Shown: piece by piece, positions 20,651-26,267 of the stretch | How positions within the stretch are numbered: position 1 is the stretch's first letter | How the letters are laid out: each line of letters opens with the position of its first letter | DNA from: Apostichopus parvimensis | Taxonomy: Eukaryota; Echinodermata; Holothuroidea; Aspidochirotida; Stichopodidae | Assembly: GCA_000934455.1 (NCBI GenBank) | Contig: KN884673.1 | Coordinates: 43,766 to 70,032, forward strand | Direction: 5' to 3' | DNA: 26,267 nt | Notes under the pieces: model-generated | What the model saw: only the letters and a program-made list of their open reading frames with translations | What the model was told of the DNA's origin: nothing | The model's database searches: none | Translations under genes and position numbers: made by a program

Positions 20651-20875
20651 CTGACCAACGTGGTCACTAACTATGTCCAACTTTATGTAATAAATCGGGT
20701 GTGAAAGATCATGGAGAGTACTGGTAACTGCTGTTCGACACTTCTACAAGCACGTTACGGTACTTAGTGATGCCATGAAATAAAAGCATTCATTTCCCCT
20801 CACTGGATATTACACTTGTCTCAAATTTAATCCTTCCCGTTTTCTGAAATAACTTTGGAGTCTCATACCTTGCAG

Positions 20876-21120
20876 GGAAATCTCTTTTGGAAAATGTAGT
20901 GACCGGAAGTAGTGAGTTGGACAAACGTTACATTGTTGCTGCAGCCTCGAACGTTTTGTCAATGATACCAACTAAAATGCAGGCCTTTCGTCATTCAATA
21001 TGCCTTTTCTATCTAGCTTCCGCCAATGTTTTAGCCCCTGTTTGCTTCAAGTGCAGCCTATGCCTATATATGCTTCAAAACAGTAAAGCTTTTGAAGTAT
21101 CAGGAAATACTAAAAAAAAA
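20876..21120 (+). CDS. Weak exon candidate, possibly a GAIN-domain-like fragment
   Basis: CATACCTTGCAG ends at 20875 and could be a splice acceptor. The frame open across it reads GKSLLENVVTGSSELDKRYI, then VAAASNVLSMIPTK. That first part resembles the helical subdomain of GAIN domains in adhesion GPCRs by eye, but the later residues (HSICLFYLASANVLAPVC) do not follow that pattern. The best donor I see is GTATGA at 21121, just before the stop. There is no neighbouring exon to support it. It may be an exon fragment, a decayed exon, or a chance frame. Confidence 0.2.
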
Positions 21121-21126
21121 GTATGA

Positions 21127-21968
21127 ATTGCATGCAAATGTCACTTCAGTCTATGCTTTAACTCAACTTATTTCCGTCTTTTGTATAGACCTTGTTGTTA
21201 ACTGGTATTCACACAAAATGGTGCATAATGTGACACCTTGTTGTGACGTAGGCTAGTAGGAAAAGGTGTTGTTGTTACGTTCAGGAACTTCCTCCTGGAG
21301 CGAGTGTCGTTGGTAATGCTGCAAATGGGGAAATCCGCTTGAATTTCACCTCCAGATACAGTAAAAGGGAAAAGGGGAAATCATTTATAAAAGTTGTAAC
21401 AATTTTGAGGGACGTTAAATTTTGTTAGTAATATATGCAAAAATTAAATACCGTTCCTATTTTGTTTGTCTTGTTTTTTTATGAAATTTGTTATTGATAT
21501 CTACAAAAAAATCACTTTATCTCTTCTTTTTTGTTATCTTTTCCCTCATATATTTGTACTTATGTGTTCGAATGAAGCAAAGTAAAATTGATATTAATAT
21601 AATAACAATTTCGTTCTTAAACACAATGAAACTCTACAATGCAACTTGCTATAACACACAGAAATGATTCCCTTAATTTGTTTTTTCAAGTTTCATTATT
21701 TTGACAAGAAAAGGGATATACTTACTATGTTTTTCACATTTAAATGATATTTAATTTGCTATATCAATACTTTATAAATCAGATAAATAAATCTAGTTGG
21801 TGAAGGATGGAACTATACGATAACAAAGAATACCTGATGATAGACAGAAGCAACATATGACGAACGTAAGGAAAAGGAAGGGGACTGTTTCCAACCACCC
21901 CCCCCCCCCCTCCCCTCAACCCACCAAACAACCCTCATTTGATTATAATGACAAATAGGTGTGATCTA
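21127..21968. other. AT-rich non-coding, nothing recognised
   Basis: No exon seen. A C13 run at 21898-21910 lies just before transposon B. Confidence 0.5.
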
Positions 21969-22986
21969 GTGGTAAACAGTGGCGTCGTGCCCATTGGGGC
22001 CCGGGGGGGCACGGGCCCCCCAAATTTTGTCAAAGGTGTCATAAAATTTTGTCATAATTTTAAAAAAAAAGTGTTTTCGAACAGTGTCACGACTGAATTT
22101 CTTGTAGGGCCTACGAGAAATCGGGCTTCTGTTGACTGCTTGGTCAATGGTTGTTGATATTCAGTCAAACAAAAGAGTTAAATAATTACTGGTTGATAAC
22201 TAATGAACCAAATGTGCCATCAACGCTGCCATCGTTGAACAATATTATATATACGTAGTCCCAGAGTAAGTGCAACCCGTTACCTTTGCCAAAGTCAGTC
22301 AATTTTCCATGAAAAAAATGGCAAATTTTTCTAAGCCTGTAACAAAGTTCGGAAAGTTAAGATAAATGTAGTGAACAGAGATTATGGGACTCCATGTGAA
22401 CTTCTTGCAATCAGTTCGCTAAAAGGTCCACCAGGATAAATTTTCCTCATGATCTGATAGGTAGTTTCGAAAATATGAATAATAATAATCATTTCAAATA
22501 CAGTCACAATTAACCTGGAAAATAATCACTTCATTATCGCACGTTTTACCTTAGGTTTCGCTACTTTCGCTTTTTCTGCCCATGTTTTCAAACGGCATAG
22601 CTCTTTCTCCACCCAGTCACCACTTCTCACGGGCATGGGCGGCGATTATGGATCAGCCAGCACAAAAATGTTTCGATTTCTTAAATTTTGGGCGCTTCTG
22701 GGAGACGAGGAAGTGGTAAACTGAGGAATAAATGGCGATCACTTCCTTTGAGAATATTTCCCAAAATAAAAAATTGCCGGAAATTTTTATCAATTTTAGG
22801 GGTGTTGCTTACTGCCATAAGGCACGGGAAGTGCCGTTTCCTGCAATCTGAGGGGTCTGCCAGACGAAAAATTTTCTTGTACGCTGCGCGCCAACCCGTG
22901 GTGGCGCTCCGCTTAGAAAGTCATCACCTGCTCACGGGCCCCCCCCCCCCCCAAAATGATTTTCGCACGACGCCCCTGGTGGTAAA
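21969..22986. mobile_element. Non-autonomous hAT-type transposon B (element 21977-22978)
   Basis: The element begins CAGTGGCGTCGTGC at 21977 and ends GCACGACGCCCCTG at 22978, matching at 13 of 14 inverted positions. GTGGTAAA is repeated exactly at 21969-21976 and 22979-22986, an 8-bp target-site duplication typical of hAT. At 1002 bp it carries no recognisable transposase. CACGGGCCC followed by C and AAA(A)T occurs near both ends in the same orientation (about 22010 and 22933); the right copy is expanded to C14 (22939-22952). A GC-rich subterminal stretch (22820-22917) matches transposon A in reverse. The 130-codon plus-strand frame (22688-23080) runs out through the right TIR and starts from a non-ATG codon, so it is probably not real. 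Confidence 0.88.
22550..22636 (-). CDS. Exon-like 29-codon frame inside transposon B
   Basis: On the minus strand, ATG (22636-22634) follows an in-frame TAA nine bases upstream and a GCCGCCC context. It opens 29 codons beginning MPVRSGDWVEKELCRLKT and ending AKVAKPK. The last codon AAG is followed at once by GTAAAA, a usable 5' splice donor. The composition is helical and charged. An acceptor-like TTTGTTACAG lies downstream near 22342, but joining to it gives a stop after one codon. It could be a first exon of the parental transposase, a captured host exon, or chance. I cannot assign a family. Confidence 0.25.
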
Positions 22987-23383
22987 CGTATTGACAACAG
23001 AACGAGAGTCAACGACGAGTCACTCCAAGATTAATGTATGTCGTCCAGTTACAGAGTTGTTGACAATTGACAATTCATAATCATGGACGTTTAATATGAA
23101 TCTAAGAGACTGACTACGGTCAGCTTGCGGCTTTGATAAGCCAATGATGGCTTCTTCGGGAGTTCCTGCTTGCAGGAGGATCTAAAATACATACATACAG
23201 TAGTTTCTGAGAAAGTGTTATAGCGCCCCAACATTTCAAACACTGACAGTAGCTGCCACAAAGAACGGAAAAGGATAATTTGGGTATTAACTTAATGCCA
23301 TTCATGTTAATTTCTTTTCTTTTCATAGTTCTCTACATTGGTTATTGTTTGGTTTTTCGTTTCTTTTTTTTCCATCTGTATAG
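22987..23383. other. Non-coding, no gene recognised
   Basis: About 400 bp between transposon B and the weak exon candidate. Short frames only. Confidence 0.5.
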
Positions 23384-23525
23384 GTATCACACCACAGTTA
23401 GAGTTGTGCACGTCCACCCGAGCGGTCAACCATGTCGGAAAATAGCCCTAAAGTGTATTGCTGTATTGCTTTTTTGTGAGGCATTTTCCAAGTCATCACC
23501 ATTCTTGTTGATGCTTGGATGTTGA
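23384..23525 (+). CDS. Weak candidate terminal exon, 46 residues
   Basis: A strong polypyrimidine tract and TAG (TTTCTTTTTTTTCCATC, then TGTATAG) end at 23383. Behind it 46 codons are open in one frame (starting YHTTVRVVHVHPSG, ending FLLMLGC) to TGA at 23523-23525. AATAAA follows at 23535-23540. Acceptor, short frame and polyadenylation hexamer are in the right order for a 3'-terminal exon. The peptide is not recognisable and AATAAA is common in AT-rich DNA, so the case is weak. Confidence 0.2.
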
Positions 23526-24550
23526 AGAGGATGAAATAAACTATACTGATGGTCTAAAAGTCTTGAAGGTGATTTAAGGTATTTTAGAAAATATTGGGTG
23601 AAACAAGAATATTCCTCAGCGACAGCTGGCAGATGGGTTGGGGAGCACTATGCTAAACTTTGAGCTATTCTGCCTCAAAATCTAAACGGTCATGGTGGCA
23701 AAAGTTGAATGTTTTATGATAGCCTAAGCCATTAGCTATCATACGGTGGGTAGGACATGTCAGTTGAAAACTTCTATATGTGCTATATCGGCCTTGGAAA
23801 GTTACGAGTTTAGTGTGTAAGTCAACGGGAGCAATTCATTATGGTGAGACACCTACAGGGAAAATTTCGAGATTAATAGACGGAATTTTTACAGTCACTT
23901 TCTCATGTCCCTTCTACGCTACCGTCCCTTTTTCTATTAAACATTCTATGAAGCGTACATTATATGGCATGTGATATTGTATAGCAACATTCATGCACGT
24001 TGTCTCCGCACATCTTCTGTAGCTAACAGTGTATGACTGAGGCAGGTCCCTATCCGGGTCTAATTACAGCCACATTTACCCCCCCCCCCCCCGTTTATGT
24101 CCCAATCCCAACAAACACCTTAGAGCCATTTCTGGTGTATGTATTTTGAAGGCTAGAAAGGAGGGGTTTTTTTTCAAATTGTAGGAGGTACGACACTGGA
24201 CGACACCACAACTTTTTTCTCCCTATGTACAGTTCCTGACCGATGTGGTCGTTTTAGAGGGGTTTAGTGATCCGTTGATATCGATCTAGATGGGTGGGTG
24301 TGTACGTCACGGTAGAGGTGTAAGGTACGGGTATGGTCAAGAATACTTAAGATGCAAAAAGGGTGTTATATTTTGCGACTTCGGAGTGAATTCAAATATT
24401 CATGTTTCAGGTGGGTGGGTCATAATGCCCCCCCCCCCCCTCCGCCATATCCTCTATCCGCTCCGGCGCTCCTGGTGGTCCCCTCACTTAATTCATTCTA
24501 TTGTTTACTACTCGTGGAATGTCTGCTACTTAGTTAGGTCTTTTTCCTTT
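23526..24550. other. Non-coding with C runs, no gene recognised
   Basis: Contains C14 at 24079-24092 and C13 at 24428-24440. Frames of up to 97 codons start from unlikely contexts and span the C tracts. Confidence 0.45.
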
Positions 24551-24575
24551 GGGGGGAGGGAGGGAAGGGTGGGGG
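24551..24575 (+). other. Putative G-quadruplex-forming tract
   Basis: G6-A-G3-A-G3-AA-G3-T-G5 over 25 bases on the plus strand, five G-tracts with very short loops. Confidence 0.6.
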
Positions 24576-24644
24576 ATTGGTGACACGCTTTAATATTACA
24601 TGGGATATAGCTATGACTTGGAAACTGATGGCCTTGTAAAATGG

Positions 24645-24844
24645 TGGTTCCCACTCTTATTATTAAAGTCATCCCCAATCATCAAACATGTAAAAGCGTG
24701 TGAAGTAGCCTACTGACATATTGTGAGCAGACGAACCGAAACACATGGACACCATAATTATACCTCTTGCTTTGTGAAAGAGAACATTTTTACATTCTTG
24801 ATGATTGTGGATGACTTTAATAATAATAATAAGAGAGGGAACCA
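24645..24844. mobile_element. Foldback MITE-like element, about 200 bp
   Basis: The left arm (24645-24684) starts TGGTTCCCACTCTTATTATT and ends CAATCATCA. The right arm (24799-24844) is its near reverse complement, TGATGATTGTGGATGAC through GAGGGAACCA, with two extra TAA units and two base changes. The 114 bp between the arms have no frame. No clear target-site duplication is visible at the outer edges, so the true termini may differ by a few bases. Confidence 0.65.
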
Positions 24845-25358
24845 ATAATTCAACTGTTAAGAAAAACTTGAATGAAGCGTTGGACAAATACTGGCTTCCA
24901 CAGTTCCATGGTATAATATATTGCGACTTATCATAATTTATCATAGTGCCTTTTCTTCTCCATAGTGTATTGTATTATTTGCAATGTTAATATGTGTTAT
25001 GAATGACGTCCATATTGTAAACTATTGTAATTAAGTTGAGAGAGTTAATAAAAATTTTAAAAAGATTAAAAGAAAGAAAAATCAAGTTATTACTTTTTTT
25101 CGTTTTCTTTTTTATTACTTTTCGCCTTTTATTCTTCAGTTTCACTGATGATTTATATTTCCGACAAATATACAACCAATTTGTACATTATTTACATAAA
25201 TAAACAATGAATACACACAGGGAAAAAAAGAGAGGTTATAATATAAACAGTTCAATATACAAAGGGCAGTATTTACTTTAAACGAAAAGAAAAGAAATCG
25301 AAACTTATATGATCCATAATACAAGTGAAAATATTAAGGAATAGAAAAAATGATCAAA
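24845..25358. other. AT-rich non-coding, nothing recognised
   Basis: Very AT-rich with scattered poly-A and poly-T. The lysine- or phenylalanine-rich frames here are compositional. Confidence 0.5.
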
Positions 25359-25690
25359 ATAATAATAATAATGATAGTAGTTCTTATAAAGCGCAACACA
25401 CAATAGAGTCTCGATGAGCTGTACACAAAACAAACATGTACACAAAATAAAATACACTATAACTGTGAAAACATATGAGTCTTGAGTACAGTTTTAAAGT
25501 TATTAACATATTGAGCACATTCGACATGCTCTGGGAGACAATTCCAAAGAAAAGCCGAAGCATATTGAATGGAAAGCGTTGGCCGTATGATTTTGTGGAT
25601 ACCGGGTGTGATACCAGTAATGACTTTGTACTAGACCTTAGATGGGGCGCTGGAGTGTAGTTTTGCACTCCACCAAACATTAATAGAGGG
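25359..25690 (-). repeat. Possible LINE/SINE-like 3' end with (ATT)n tail
   Basis: Read on the minus strand, the block ends GCGCTTTATAAGAACTACT and then an (ATT)n-like run (25374-25359). A TATAAAGCGC core next to a simple triplet tail is typical of dispersed retroelement 3' ends in invertebrate genomes, by general familiarity and not by a database match. The extent upstream to about 25690 is a guess, and no reverse-transcriptase motif is present. Confidence 0.35.
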
Positions 25691-26183
25691 CAATGTCACA
25701 CTGGTCCTATATATTTCAGGTCCAGTACCACAAGTTGATCAATAGTAGTATATATACAAAAAACTCCTTGTAATTATTGAGAGACCTTTTGAAACATATT
25801 TTGGAAGTTTTTCCAAGTCAAAGCTCACTATTTTACACACTTTAACTTGTGGAAAAACTTGAACTAGTTAATCACTCAGGGTGAGTGAAATTATTAATGC
25901 TAAACTAGCTATTTCGTGACAACAGTACTTTCTTAAAATCAGGTGCAAAGTCGTTTGGACTGTAGAGCTAAACTAAGCACACATTGCCTAGAAATTTTCT
26001 GGTAAAAAGAACTTTTCTTACGATATTTTACATTTGTACAAAAGTTGCGGTTAGACCTGTAAAAGGTAAAAAAACACCTTTCAAAAGCAACAAAACAGTT
26101 TTCTTCTTAGATCCCTCCCCAATGATGTGGTGTTCCACATTTCAACCATAGAAATATGGTAACCCTGTCTAGAAAGTACTTTC
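25691..26183. other. Non-coding, nothing recognised
   Basis: AT-rich, no exon or clear repeat seen. Confidence 0.5.
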
Positions 26184-26267
26184 ACCAGTGTCACAGTACC
26201 TAGTGGGCCATGGCTGGTATTTGAACCAGTGTCACAGTACCTAGTGGGCCATGGCTGGTATTTGAAC
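26184..26267. repeat. 41-bp tandem repeat running off the window
   Basis: ACCAGTGTCACAGTACCTAG begins at 26184 and again at 26225. Both units continue TGGGCCATGGCTGGTATTTGA with no difference seen, and the second runs to the window edge. On the minus strand the unit junction reads CTGGTTCAAATACCAG, which can form a T-arm-like hairpin. The array may continue beyond the window. Confidence 0.85.

Noticed and set aside
22688-23080. 130-codon frame in transposon B, first considered as a transposase fragment
   Set aside because: Its start is a non-ATG codon, it crosses the right TIR into flanking DNA, and it has no hAT dimerisation or catalytic motif.

Overview
The window looks like AT-rich, gene-poor DNA from an animal nuclear genome. 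The evidence is a consensus-like splice acceptor in front of the only long open frame, several non-autonomous DNA transposons with target-site duplications, a decayed elongator tRNA-Met-like sequence, many minisatellites, and a 50-N scaffold gap. Nothing resembles a prokaryotic operon, plasmid or phage. A marine invertebrate such as an echinoderm is my guess from general texture only; no diagnostic gene is present.

Protein coding: one exon stands out. Positions 4682-5509 lie directly behind a polypyrimidine tract and AG and hold 275 open codons ending in TGA. They encode a hydrophilic, charged protein with a C-terminal coiled coil, read here as the 3'-terminal exon of an unidentified gene whose 5' exons I could not find. 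Two weaker exon candidates (20876-21120 and 23384-23525) have acceptor-like sites. The other short open frames look like chance or repeat-derived frames.

Mobile elements: two hAT-type elements are well delimited, at 8616-9273 (8-bp duplication GGTGGGGG) and 21977-22978 (8-bp duplication GTGGTAAA). Their outer TIRs differ, but they share about 100 bp of subterminal sequence in opposite orientations, so they are diverged relatives. The second carries an ATG-initiated 29-codon exon-like frame on the minus strand. A 288-bp element at 7140-7427 has 12-bp TIRs and a 6-bp direct repeat CTTTAG. A foldback MITE-like unit lies at 24645-24844. A LINE/SINE-like 3' end with an (ATT)n tail on the minus strand is suggested at 25359-25690.

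Repeats: a 107-bp duplication with four TTACGTCA sites (3831-4044), a CCATG-rich degenerate array (4142-4620), a 92-bp array plus an inverted copy (10957-11280), a 53-bp minisatellite of about 13 units (12521-13199), a 158-bp duplication (15990-16290), an AT-rich array of about 88 bp (17566-18000), a TCGATGTC octamer array (19370-19436), a 41-bp array (20480-20650) and a 41-bp duplication at the window end (26184-26267). C or G homopolymers of 11-31 bases occur about every 1.5 kb. The scaffold gap (15047-15096) is flanked by an identical 51-bp sequence, which points to an unmerged contig overlap, not missing DNA.

No coordinated gene system is visible. The most interesting content is the related hAT pair, the exon-like cargo in one of them, the unplaced coiled-coil exon, and the structured repeats near that exon.
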